This document shows, in pieces, positions 23,622 to 31,989 of a DNA stretch of 64,000 nucleotides (positions are counted from its first letter, which is position 1; each line of letters starts with the position of its first letter). The stretch is from an uncultured Treponema sp. (GTDB lineage: Bacteria; Spirochaetota; Spirochaetia; Treponematales; Treponemataceae). The notes beneath the pieces were generated by a model. It searched no databases and was not told the DNA's origin. It saw only the letters and a program-made list of their open reading frames with translations. The stretch spans positions 372,001-436,000 of the forward strand of contig ONPD01000001.1 in the NCBI GenBank assembly GCA_900319625.1, in the 5' to 3' direction. The translations under genes and the position numbers were made by a program.

Positions 23622-24773
23622 ATGTCTTCGACTCTTAATCCTAATCAGGTGTACCTGATTACTTATCGTGGGGACGTTGTTGTATTCTGCACCCGGGTAT
23701 TTCAAAAATTCGCAACGGTCCAACGAATTACTGCTATTAGTGAAGTGCCGCTAAATTGTTCGTGCATTGTTATTTTTGATGCAATTGATAATGCCGTCAC
23801 CTTTGATTTTCTTCAGCAAATTAAGAAATACAATGTAACCCTAGTTTCTATCATATCCCCCTGCATAAGTGCTTTTATACAAATAAAATTAAAGGATGTT
23901 TCTTCCTTCTGGGTCTATTCCGGATTTTCCGGCAGTAAAATGGATGGTCTTGAAAGATATCTGTTAGAGAAGATAGAAGGTGAAAAGCAGGCTATCCGGC
24001 TTGGCAGTCCAATTTCCGGTGAAAATAAACCGATTGAAGGGCTTTTTGCCGGAGTCTCTGCTGGAATTCAGAAGTTCAGGGAGTCTCTGGTTAAGGCTGC
24101 TATGATTGATACTCCAGTTCTGCTGCTTGGTGAAACGGGCTGCGGAAAGACTTCTGCGGCAAAACTGATTCATAACCTGTCCAGACGAAGAGATGGTCCC
24201 TTTATACCTGTGTCTCCGGCTGATATTGTTCCTTCCCTTTGTGAAAGTGCTTTTTTTGGAAAGACAATCGGGGCCTATACCGACGCAAAAGCTGATAAAG
24301 GATTTTTCCTACGGTCAAATCACGGGGTTTTGTTTTTTGATGAAATCGGAACCCTAAGGGTTGTTCTTCAGGAAAAACTTCTTACTTTTGTTGAAAATTA
24401 CCTTATAACTCCTGTGGGATCTACAAAGCAGGAAAAAATAGACACAAGGATAATTCTGGCAACAAATGCGGATATAAAGGCAATGTACATAAAAGGCTCC
24501 TTCCGCAGGGATTTATACCACCGAATTGATAATAATATACTTACAATTCCGTCCCTGCGGCAGCGGCCGGAGGATATTCCTTATGTTGCAAAGCAGTATC
24601 TTAAAGAAAATAAAGTAGAAAAATTTCTTTCAAGACTGGCAATCGAAAAAATGCTGAATTACAGCTGGCCAGGAAATATCCGGGAATTAAATCACTGTAT
24701 GGAAAGAGCTGTAAGAAACAGTCATACAGAAAAGATTTATCCCGAATCAATTGATTTCGGACTTTTTGACTAA
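23622..24773 (+). CDS. Sigma54-activator-like AAA+ protein with altered GAFTGA loop
   Basis: 383 residues. The N-terminal ~140 residues resemble a degenerate receiver or Rossmann-type sensor without a recognisable phospho-acceptor set. The AAA+ domain (about 150-375) has Walker A GETGCGKTSAAKL, Walker B GVLFFDEIGTL and the arginine-finger region RRDLYHRID. The sigma54-contact loop, normally GAFTGA, reads GAYTDA. The protein ends soon after the AAA+ domain and lacks a Fis-type DNA-binding helix-turn-helix. It may be a sigma54 activator working from solution, or may have lost that role. Its stop overlaps the convergent recQ stop by 4 nt. Confidence 0.8.
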   Translation: MSSTLNPNQVYLITYRGDVVVFCTRVFQKFATVQRITAISEVPLNCSCIVIFDAIDNAVTFDFLQQIKKYNVTLVSIISPCISAFIQIKLKDVSSFWVYSGFSGSKMDGLERYLLEKIEGEKQAIRLGSPISGENKPIEGLFAGVSAGIQKFRESLVKAAMIDTPVLLLGETGCGKTSAAKLIHNLSRRRDGPFIPVSPADIVPSLCESAFFGKTIGAYTDAKADKGFFLRSNHGVLFFDEIGTLRVVLQEKLLTFVENYLITPVGSTKQEKIDTRIILATNADIKAMYIKGSFRRDLYHRIDNNILTIPSLRQRPEDIPYVAKQYLKENKVEKFLSRLAIEKMLNYSWPGNIRELNHCMERAVRNSHTEKIYPESIDFGLFD

Positions 24774-26662
24774 TCTATGAGTGCGAGTATGGAATTTCCG
24801 AAATTTTCGATTTTCACAGAGCCAAGCCCGTAAATTTTCCTCAAGTCTGCCTTTGACTTAGGCTTTTTGGCGGCGATATCATACACTGTTTTGTCTCCGA
24901 AGATGACGTAGGGCGGTACGTTCATATCAGCGGCCTTCTTTTTGCGCCAGTTTTTCAGATCCTGTATTATGCGGTCGGCAAGGGCATCGCCGGTGGAAGG
25001 ACGTTCAGCAATAATTTTTTCGCCGGAATCTGATTTCTTGTGGACAATATATGACGGCTTTTTCAGACTGCCTGATGCAACTCCTGTTTTAGGCTTAATC
25101 GTAAACGGCAGCTTTATGCTTTCGCGGCTAGAAAGAAGCTCGTAGCCCTTTGAGGTGATTTGAAGGATATTGTAATCCCCTGTCTGAACAAGAATGTGCT
25201 CATTCAGCAAAAGTGCAATCAGATCAAACCATTCATCCTTATCAAGCTCGTGCCCGATTCCCCAGGTGCTCAAAAAATTATGCTCGTTCTCTAAAATCCT
25301 CTTGCTTCGTGAGCCCAAAAGGACATCAATCACATAGGCCTGACCGAAACGCTCTTTTGTACGGATTATGCAGGACAAAAGCTTTTGAACCGGGATTGTT
25401 ACGTCAGTAAGGGGAATTGAGCCGCCATAAGTCTTACAAATGTCACAGCAGCAGTCTGCCTTATCTTCGTCGGGCTCATATTTTTCTCCAAAGTAGGCAA
25501 GAAGAGTTTTTCTGCGGCAGGATCTGGCCTGGGCAAATTTCAGCATAGCCTGTAAAAGCTTTTCGGATTTCTCCTGGTTTCCACTTTCTTCGAAGAACCA
25601 GCGGATTTTATGGATGTCGCCGGGACTGTATAAAAGGAGGGCAGAAGAAGGAAGCCCGTCGCGTCCTGCCCGTCCTATTTCCTGGTAGTATTCTTCTATT
25701 GATTTTGGAAGGTCAAAATTGATTACGTAGCGCACGTTGGGTTTATCAATTCCCATGCCAAAGGCAATTGTGGCAACCATAATCTGAATTTCGTCCTTTA
25801 CAAATAGCTCCTGATTTTTTGCCCTGACTGCATCCGTCAGACCTGCGTGATAATTCATAACTGAAAAGCCCATATTATCAAGCGTCATGGAAAGCTCATC
25901 AACCTGGCGGCGGGAATTGCAGTAGATGATTCCGCTTTCGCCTGCGTGTTTTTTGATGTAGTCTACTACCTGGAAGACGGCGCTTTCTCCCCTTTCCCTT
26001 TGCTGAACTTCAAGAAAAATATTTTCTCGGTTGAAGCTGGAAATATAAATTGAAGGACTTTTCATCATAAGATTTTTGATGATATCCTGGCGGACCTGGT
26101 CGGTTGCAGTTGCGGTAAGGGCAACCATAACGGCGTCTGGAAAATAGCGCCTCATTGTACTGATTTCCATATAATCCGGGCGGAAGTCGTGTCCCCATTG
26201 AGAAACGCAGTGGGCCTCATCAACCGTAATGCAGGAGATTTTTAAGAAATTTCTGCTGAAAAGATCCCGTACTCTGGAGGTTGAAAGGCCTTCCGGCGAA
26301 ATATAAACGATTTTTGCATCTCCGTTTACGATGTCGCAGGTGGCTTTAAAATATTCTTCCTTATTAAGAGAAGAGTTTAAAAATACGGAGTGAACGCCTG
26401 CCGCTTCCAGTGAAGCAACCTGGTCCTGCATAAGGGAAATCAGTGGCGATACGACGATTGTAATGCCTTCTAGAATTAAAGCCGGAATCTGATAGCAGAT
26501 TGATTTTCCGCCGCCGGTCGGCATTACGGCAAGAGTATCCTTTTTCTGAAGTATGCTGTTTATGATTTTTAGCTGGGAAGGCCTGAAAGAATCGTAGCCG
26601 AAAACTGTTTGCAGAACGAATTCCGGCTCCTGGCCTTCAAAGGCATTTGATTTTATTTTCAC
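24770..26662 (-). CDS. recQ: ATP-dependent DNA helicase RecQ
   Basis: About 630 residues. A 3'-5' helicase of recombination and fork repair. Motif I MPTGGGKSICYQIP, motif II DEAHCVSQWGHDFRP, motif V/VI IGRAGRDGLPSSALLLY; a zinc-binding cluster CR..CCCDIC follows the helicase core, then an RQC winged helix and a C-terminal HRDC domain (VPPYVIFGDKTVYDIA). I place the start at GTG 26662, six bases after TATAAT (26674-26669) on the minus strand; an in-frame ATG at 26683 would add seven residues but overlaps the promoter. It converges on the AAA+ gene. Confidence 0.93.
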   Translation of the reverse strand: MKIKSNAFEGQEPEFVLQTVFGYDSFRPSQLKIINSILQKKDTLAVMPTGGGKSICYQIPALILEGITIVVSPLISLMQDQVASLEAAGVHSVFLNSSLNKEEYFKATCDIVNGDAKIVYISPEGLSTSRVRDLFSRNFLKISCITVDEAHCVSQWGHDFRPDYMEISTMRRYFPDAVMVALTATATDQVRQDIIKNLMMKSPSIYISSFNRENIFLEVQQRERGESAVFQVVDYIKKHAGESGIIYCNSRRQVDELSMTLDNMGFSVMNYHAGLTDAVRAKNQELFVKDEIQIMVATIAFGMGIDKPNVRYVINFDLPKSIEEYYQEIGRAGRDGLPSSALLLYSPGDIHKIRWFFEESGNQEKSEKLLQAMLKFAQARSCRRKTLLAYFGEKYEPDEDKADCCCDICKTYGGSIPLTDVTIPVQKLLSCIIRTKERFGQAYVIDVLLGSRSKRILENEHNFLSTWGIGHELDKDEWFDLIALLLNEHILVQTGDYNILQITSKGYELLSSRESIKLPFTIKPKTGVASGSLKKPSYIVHKKSDSGEKIIAERPSTGDALADRIIQDLKNWRKKKAADMNVPPYVIFGDKTVYDIAAKKPKSKADLRKIYGLGSVKIENFGNSILALID

Positions 26663-26730
26663 ATAGTTATTATAACAGCTCATAGGCACTTGAAAAACCC
26701 TTTTAAATATGATATATTTTCCAAACATTC

Positions 26731-26813
26731 GCCGGAGTGGTGGAATGGTAGACACGAAAGACTCAAAATCTTTTGTCAGCGATGGCGTAAGAGTTCAAGT
26801 CTCTTCTCCGGTA
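26731..26813 (+). tRNA. tRNA-Leu (anticodon CAA)
   Basis: 83 nt cloverleaf of class II. Acceptor GCCGGAG (26731-26737) with CTCCGGT (26806-26812, final G-U), discriminator A at 26813; D-loop GGTGGAATGGTAGACAC; anticodon stem AAAGA/TCTTT around loop CTCAAAA, so the anticodon is CAA, decoding UUG; long variable arm; T-loop TTCAAGT between AAGAG and CTCTT. CCA is not encoded. It lies between recQ and comM, followed by a terminator. Confidence 0.96.
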
Positions 26814-26816
26814 TTT

Positions 26817-26848
26817 AAGCTTTCTCGTTGGACGGGAAAGCTTTTTTA
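26817..26848 (+). terminator. Intrinsic terminator after tRNA-Leu
   Basis: AAGCTTTC (26817-26824) pairs with GAAAGCTT (26836-26843) around a CGT/ACG-extended loop, followed by a TTTTTT run. It starts 4 nt after the tRNA. Confidence 0.85.
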
Positions 26849-26872
26849 TTTAACGAACGCTTTATGTATGTG

Positions 26873-26997
26873 AGAGACTTGAACTCTCGCTCGGTTACCC
26901 TCGCTCTGAGCGGTTCTATCGATGAAGCTAAAATGGCCCGCTGTCGCAGCCCATTTTTTAACGCTTCTTCGATTGTACGCTAGTCTCTTCTCCGGTA
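26873..26997 (+). repeat. Structured repeat copy C with tRNA-Leu-derived ends
   Basis: Core: ATCGATGAAGC (26918-26928) pairs with GCTTCTTCGAT (26963-26973), enclosing TAAA, an ATGG/CCAT plus GCTG/CAGC hairpin, and TTTTTTAAC; a CGCT/AGCG hairpin and GTTCTAT lie on its left. The left edge (26873-26887) is a 15-bp exact inverted copy of the tRNA-Leu T-arm, and the right edge (26982-26997) a 16-bp exact direct copy of the tRNA 3' end. Copy D is at 52106-52180 in inverse orientation. Confidence 0.75.
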
Positions 26998-27014
26998 CTA
27001 CGAACGTCGTAATG

Positions 27015-27085
27015 AAAACTTCCAACTTCCGAACGTGCCTTACGTTCGTTTAACATTTGCAAAGCAAATGTTGTTTGGGAGTTTT
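27015..27085 (+). other. Three-way-junction hairpin cluster with T-run
   Basis: AAAACTTCCAA (27015-27025) pairs with TTGGGAGTTTT (27075-27085) with one mismatch, enclosing CGAACG/CGTTCG (27030-27035/27043-27048) and AACATTTGC/GCAAATGTT (27052-27060/27064-27072, loop AAA), then TTTTTTTT. This resembles the junction plan at 12059-12135. On the plus strand it could stop any read-through; comM ends just beyond on the other strand. Confidence 0.55.
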
Positions 27086-27109
27086 TTTTATTTAACTCCC
27101 TTACAACTG

Positions 27110-28693
27110 TTACAGCTCCGGAACCAGTGATGCACATAATTTATGCAAATCTATGGCTTCCTGCATGTGGGGGACTTCAATCCTTTCGGACTGGGCCAGG
27201 TCGGCTATGGTGCGGGCGGTTTTCAGACAGCTGGAAATGGCGCGGGGAGAGAAGCCGTAACGTTCAACGGCTCTTTCCAGGGCTGCCTTGCTTTCTTCTG
27301 TCTGAATGCAGAAATTACTTACTTCTTCGGGAAGAAGTTTTGCGTTCTTTTTGCTGCCCTGGCGTTTTCTCATAAAATTAATTCCTTTTGCAATGGATTT
27401 CTGAATATCGGCTGTGCTTTTTAGATTTTCCCTGAGGGAGTCAGCTGCCTGCAAATCTTTTGTTTCTTCATTATCAACAAAAACCCGTAAATCAATTCTG
27501 TCTAAAAGCGGGGCGGAAAACTTTTTCCAGTACTGTTCCAGGGATTTTGCGCTGCAAAGGCATATTTTTGATTTTGAACCGTAGTTTCCGCAGGGGCAGG
27601 GATTTACAGCCATAAAAAGCTGAAAATCAGCAGGGTAAGTTGTAACTCGTCCGGCCCGGCAGAGGGTTATATTTCCTTTTTCAATCGGGACCCGCAGCAT
27701 CTGAAGGACTGAGCTTTTGAATTCCGCAGCTTCATCCAGAAAGAGAACTCCCTTATGGGCAAGGGAAATTTCGCCGGGCCTGCACTGAACTCCGCCGCCG
27801 CACATTCCTTCTATGCTGGAAGTCTGGTGAGGTGTTCTGAAGGGGGGAATGCGCACTAAAGGCTGGGAGGGCTTGATAAGACCTGCCAGTGACCATATCC
27901 GTGTAACAGACTGGGCTTCTTCCAGAGACAAAATCGGATTTATGACCGGGAACTTTTGAATCGCCATGGTTTTTCCACAGCCCGGAGCTCCTGCCGCCAT
28001 AAGGTTGTGACCTCCGCAGGCCGCAATCTGCAGGGCGCGAATCAGCTGGAACTGGCCTTTTACCTCCGCAAACTCAAAGCCCTCCGAAACCTTGGGAAAA
28101 ATTACCCCGTCTACGCATACGCAGTTTTCCGGCAGGGTAAGCTTTCCTTCCAGAGTTGAAGTCTGTTCTACATAAAATCCTTCTTCTTTCAGGGCGTAAA
28201 CTGCATTCTGAAGCGTGTCTGCCCCATAAACTCCCATACCTGAAATTTCGCGGGCTTCATCAGCATTCAATAAAGGCACAATACATTTTTTTATTCCGTT
28301 TGCTATTGCCGTTTCAACCGCCGCGTGTACTCCCTTAATCGGACGGATTTTTCCGGAAAGCTCAAGTTCTCCCATCACTAAAACAGGCTCCGAGATAAAA
28401 TCATTTTCTCCCTTGCTTTCTGCATTTGCCGCAAGAACCGCAAGGGCAATTGGAAGGTCAAAGCCGGCTCCTTCCTTTTTCAAATCGGCCGGGCTCAGAC
28501 TAATCAAAACTCTTTCCATAGGAAAATCAAAGCCGGCATTTCTGATGGCGGCCTGCATTCTTTCCCGCGATTCTTTTACAGCGCCGTCAGCCAGTCCCAC
28601 AATATCAATGGCCGGAATCCCGCGCCTTAAATCAACTTCTACATTTACCAGAGCGCCCTCGTAACCGAAAGGAGAAAAGGAAAAAATATTCAT
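27110..28693 (-). CDS. comM: ComM / YifB-family Mg-chelatase-like AAA+ ATPase
   Basis: 527 residues. N-terminal ChlI-like domain (about 1-170), AAA+ with Walker A MAAGAPGCGKTMAI and Walker B LAHKGVLFLDEAAEF, and C-terminal Mg_chelatase_C with SPRAISSCLKTARTIADL. ComM is a hexameric helicase promoting branch migration during integration of transforming DNA. The start ATG at 28693 is preceded by GAGGTTTTTTAT; the frame is open further upstream but the family N-terminus MNIFSFSPFGYEGALV begins here. No other competence gene is in the window. Confidence 0.93.
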   Translation of the reverse strand: MNIFSFSPFGYEGALVNVEVDLRRGIPAIDIVGLADGAVKESRERMQAAIRNAGFDFPMERVLISLSPADLKKEGAGFDLPIALAVLAANAESKGENDFISEPVLVMGELELSGKIRPIKGVHAAVETAIANGIKKCIVPLLNADEAREISGMGVYGADTLQNAVYALKEEGFYVEQTSTLEGKLTLPENCVCVDGVIFPKVSEGFEFAEVKGQFQLIRALQIAACGGHNLMAAGAPGCGKTMAIQKFPVINPILSLEEAQSVTRIWSLAGLIKPSQPLVRIPPFRTPHQTSSIEGMCGGGVQCRPGEISLAHKGVLFLDEAAEFKSSVLQMLRVPIEKGNITLCRAGRVTTYPADFQLFMAVNPCPCGNYGSKSKICLCSAKSLEQYWKKFSAPLLDRIDLRVFVDNEETKDLQAADSLRENLKSTADIQKSIAKGINFMRKRQGSKKNAKLLPEEVSNFCIQTEESKAALERAVERYGFSPRAISSCLKTARTIADLAQSERIEVPHMQEAIDLHKLCASLVPEL

Positions 28694-28762
28694 ATAAAAA
28701 ACCTCAAAACTTTTATTTGCCGGACAAAAGCCCGTCCTATATAAAGTCCACAAAAATTTCAA

Positions 28763-28980
28763 ATTCCGGCAATGTTTTTAGAAAAAAATTGAAAAATTTT
28801 AAAGATTTTTAATAAATTTTTGTTTGAACATAAAAGTATCTTTTTTTTCAAGTGTGAAAATACGAAAAACTGAAAAATTTTTTATTTTTTTTAAACTTTT
28901 TTGCAAATTCTGTGGTATATTAATAGATACGTTATTTTACACTTTGAGAGTTGCAATAGAGTAATACATCAAGTAAAAGT
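28763..28980. other. AT-rich divergent intergenic region
   Basis: Between comM and the hydrolase gene lies ~300 bases that are strongly AT-rich, with long A- and T-tracts (28775-28900). An extended -10 TGG-TATATT at 28914-28921 could serve the rightward gene, about 70 nt before its GTG. No gene or stable hairpin is seen. The tracts would make the region intrinsically curved. Confidence 0.4.
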
Positions 28981-28991
28981 AGGAGTTCTTT

Positions 28992-30425
28992 GTGAACAAA
29001 CATGATTTTCCAAAAATCCATTTCTATGATCAGGATTTTGTAGACATTTATAATAAAACATGGTCATGGGTTTCATCATTCTGGCTTAATCCTTCAAACG
29101 GTGAGCAGGATACCGATAACGGTTTATTCGTGTATCCTCAGGACAATAAGTATATTTTGAGCCAGTTTGAATCAATTTTCTCTACTTTCTTTCTGGTATA
29201 TTCGAACAGAAATTTTGATGCCTGCAAGAACATTGACTATTTTTATGCGCGTCAGGAAGAAAACGGTGCTATCCGCTGGAAGTATGATGCTGTAACTAAT
29301 AAGCCCGAGCTGGATTCTGCTAATCCGGAGGGGGTAGGTCTCCCTCTCTTTGCTTTTGCTGAATTTAACCTCTATCATAAATCTGCAAACAAGCGCCGCA
29401 TTAAGGAAGTTATGCCTGCACTGCAGAAGTACATGGACTGGCTGGATGCAAACTTCAAGCAGGAAAACGGACTTTACGCTGTTCCTCACTGTGCTTCAAC
29501 TATGATGAATTCTCCTCGTGACGGCACTTTCTATCCTGTTGATTTTAACGCCTGCATGGCAGTTAACGCATCTTATATGTCGGCTCTTGGTGATATCCTC
29601 AATGATAAGGATTTGAGCTTCCAGTACCGCAAGATGTATTTTTCTATTAAAACCCGTATCAACTCTCTTATGTGGGATAATGATACTGGCTTCTATTATG
29701 ATCTTGATAAGGATGAAAATAAACTTTCTGTAAAAACTGTTGCCGCTTACTGGACAATGCTTGCAGAAATCCCTAATGCAGATAAGGCTGACCGCCTTGT
29801 TGAACATTTGAACGACCCTAAATCTTTTGGAACAGAGCATCCTTTCCCTTGTCTTAGCGCTGATGACCCTCACTTCAGTGAAGAAGGAAACGGCTACTGC
29901 GGAAGTGTTATGCCTGCTTTCAACTTTATGATTATCAAGGGACTTGAACGCTACGGTCAGCTGGAGCTTGCCCGCGAGTGTGCAATCCGTCACCTTTACT
30001 TTGTTCTGGAAACTCTTATGCCGAATGAAGAAAATGTTCCGGGTGACCTTTACGAAGCTTATCGTCCTAATAAGGAAGGAAAGGCAAGCTCTGAATCAGA
30101 TCCGAACTTTGCCCGTCCACGCTATCTTCTTACAGCGGCTCTTTCTACAATCGCTTTGATGATTGAAAACGTAATCGGTCTTTCAATCTCTTTGCCTCGT
30201 AAGACTGTAGACTGGATTATTCCTAACCTTGAAATCATGGGAATTGAAAATCTTTCCCTCAAGCGAAACCTCATTACAATTTTGAGTAATAAGTCTACCC
30301 GCGGATGGGAAATTCAGATGGAAAGTGAAAAGCTTTACTATTTCACAATCAATATCCTGAATCAGAAGAAAAAGACTCTGCCTATTCCTTCTGGAAAGTG
30401 TTCTATGCTTATTGATAAACTCTAA
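28992..30425 (+). CDS. Glycoside hydrolase-like (alpha/alpha)6-barrel protein
   Basis: 477 residues. The pattern of repeated Trp/Tyr-rich helices, including YARQEENGAIRW, KYMDWLDANF, DFNACMAVNASYM, LMWDNDTGFYYDLD and a late GNGYCGSVMPAFNFM, fits the GH63/GH37 and MGH1-like hydrolases (glucosidase, trehalase or mannosylglycerate hydrolase fold). Candidate acid residues cannot be assigned with certainty. There is no signal peptide, so it acts in the cytoplasm. Start codon GTG with AGGAG 7 nt upstream. It is followed by ppx after 21 nt, so storage carbon and polyphosphate may be linked. Confidence 0.7.
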   Translation: MNKHDFPKIHFYDQDFVDIYNKTWSWVSSFWLNPSNGEQDTDNGLFVYPQDNKYILSQFESIFSTFFLVYSNRNFDACKNIDYFYARQEENGAIRWKYDAVTNKPELDSANPEGVGLPLFAFAEFNLYHKSANKRRIKEVMPALQKYMDWLDANFKQENGLYAVPHCASTMMNSPRDGTFYPVDFNACMAVNASYMSALGDILNDKDLSFQYRKMYFSIKTRINSLMWDNDTGFYYDLDKDENKLSVKTVAAYWTMLAEIPNADKADRLVEHLNDPKSFGTEHPFPCLSADDPHFSEEGNGYCGSVMPAFNFMIIKGLERYGQLELARECAIRHLYFVLETLMPNEENVPGDLYEAYRPNKEGKASSESDPNFARPRYLLTAALSTIALMIENVIGLSISLPRKTVDWIIPNLEIMGIENLSLKRNLITILSNKSTRGWEIQMESEKLYYFTINILNQKKKTLPIPSGKCSMLIDKL

Positions 30426-30446
30426 TTTCGCGCAGGAGGCGGCTTA

Positions 30447-31976
30447 GTGTCGGCACCAGAATCAGTTATTGAAATAGGTTCTACAGGAGTTCGCCTTCTT
30501 GTAGCAGAAATTACTCCAGACAGAAAACAGCTCATCCTTGACCGCTCGGATAATCCCATTCCAATCGGAAAGGATGTTTTTACAAGCGGCACAATAAGCC
30601 TTGAAACTCAAAACCAGTGCATTCAAATCCTCAAGCGCTACAGGGAACAGATTGCGGGCTGGGGTATTACTCCTTCCCAGACAATCTGCGTTGCAACCTC
30701 TGCTTTTCGTGATTCAAAAAACTGCGACCCGGTTATGGATAGAATTTTTGTTCAGACAGGCTTTCGTGTCCGAATTGTAGACGGAATTGAAGAAAACCGC
30801 CTTATGTACCTTGCGGTTTCGGACTGTATTAAAGACCAGCCGGTGGATTTTAAAAACAGCGATACTCTTATTCTCAACGTTGGCGGAAGTTCTACCGAAA
30901 TCATGATGCTTTCGGGCGGAAAGATGGCGGGCGTTCATTCCCTGCGTCTTGGAACCGTCCGTGTTGAGCAGCACATCGCAGGCCAGACAACTTCCTACAA
31001 GGAAATCCGCCGTTATGTTGAAGAGTCAATCAACAATACAAAGGGTTCTCTGGAAAGTGAACTGAACTTTTCTAAAGTGAGCCAGTTTATTGCTGTCGGA
31101 CAGGATATGAATCTTGCGGCCCTTCTGGTCGGTCATCCTATTTCAACCTTCCTCTGGGAAATTGACAACGAAAAATTCGATGAGTTTGTGCGTTCTGTTC
31201 AGAGCTATTCTATTGATGAAAGTGTCGCACGTTTTAAGATTTCTTATTCTGAAGCCGAAACCCTGCAGGTAAGTCTTTTGATTTATCAGCTTTTCTTAAA
31301 TCTTACCTGCGCCAAAAAAATCATCGTGCCTGAAACAAGTATTCGAAGCGGTTTGATTTTGAGTGAAAACTCGGGCTTAAACGAGGAGCTTCAGAATGAA
31401 TACGATATGCAGATTGTTGCTTCTGCAAAAAACCTCCTTCGTAAATACCACGGGGATGAAAATCACGCTGAATGTGTAAGAATGATTGCGGCAAAGCTCT
31501 TTGAAGCCTTACGGTCTGAGATGGCACTGGAAGAACACGCAAAAATCCTTCTGGAAACTGCTTCAATTCTTCACGATATCGGAGTTTTCATTAAGTTTGC
31601 CCAGCACAACCTTCATTCAGCCTATATCATTCAGAATTCGGAGATTTTCGGTCTTACCCGCCGCGAAATTTCCATTGTTGCCCAGATTTCAAAATATCAT
31701 CGTGGCGCCCAGATGCCGCAGGATGAAGAAAACTTCCTTATGATGCCCCGCAGCGACCGTATGCTTATTTTGAAGCTGACTGCTATTCTTAGAATTGCGG
31801 ATGCAATGGACCGCGGACACATTCAGGAATTCAGTGATTTTGATGCAAAGCTTGAGCAAGGAACTCTTATAATCAGTACAAAAAACTCAAGAAATACAGT
31901 TCTGGAGCGTATTGCCCTCTCCGAAAAAGCCGGTATGTTCGAAAGCGTATTTGGTTACAGGGTGATTTTGTTATAG
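30447..31976 (+). CDS. ppx: Exopolyphosphatase / pppGpp phosphatase family protein
   Basis: 509 residues. N-terminal Ppx/GppA ASKHA domain: VIEIGSTGVRLLVAEI, ATSAFRDSKN and the phosphate loop LNVGGSSTEIMML. The C-terminal ~200 residues form an HD-type domain (ASILHDIGVFIKF, HSAYII). It would hydrolyse polyphosphate from the end or guanosine pentaphosphate. Start codon GTG with AGGAGG 7 nt before it. ppk starts 13 nt after the stop, a typical pairing of polyphosphate synthesis and breakdown. Confidence 0.92.
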   Translation: MSAPESVIEIGSTGVRLLVAEITPDRKQLILDRSDNPIPIGKDVFTSGTISLETQNQCIQILKRYREQIAGWGITPSQTICVATSAFRDSKNCDPVMDRIFVQTGFRVRIVDGIEENRLMYLAVSDCIKDQPVDFKNSDTLILNVGGSSTEIMMLSGGKMAGVHSLRLGTVRVEQHIAGQTTSYKEIRRYVEESINNTKGSLESELNFSKVSQFIAVGQDMNLAALLVGHPISTFLWEIDNEKFDEFVRSVQSYSIDESVARFKISYSEAETLQVSLLIYQLFLNLTCAKKIIVPETSIRSGLILSENSGLNEELQNEYDMQIVASAKNLLRKYHGDENHAECVRMIAAKLFEALRSEMALEEHAKILLETASILHDIGVFIKFAQHNLHSAYIIQNSEIFGLTRREISIVAQISKYHRGAQMPQDEENFLMMPRSDRMLILKLTAILRIADAMDRGHIQEFSDFDAKLEQGTLIISTKNSRNTVLERIALSEKAGMFESVFGYRVILL

Positions 31977-31989
31977 ACGGAGGCAGAAG

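Noticed and set aside
26873-26997. Second, degenerate tRNA-Leu gene
   Set aside because: Only the T-arm and 3' end are present, partly inverted; no anticodon or D-arm can be folded.
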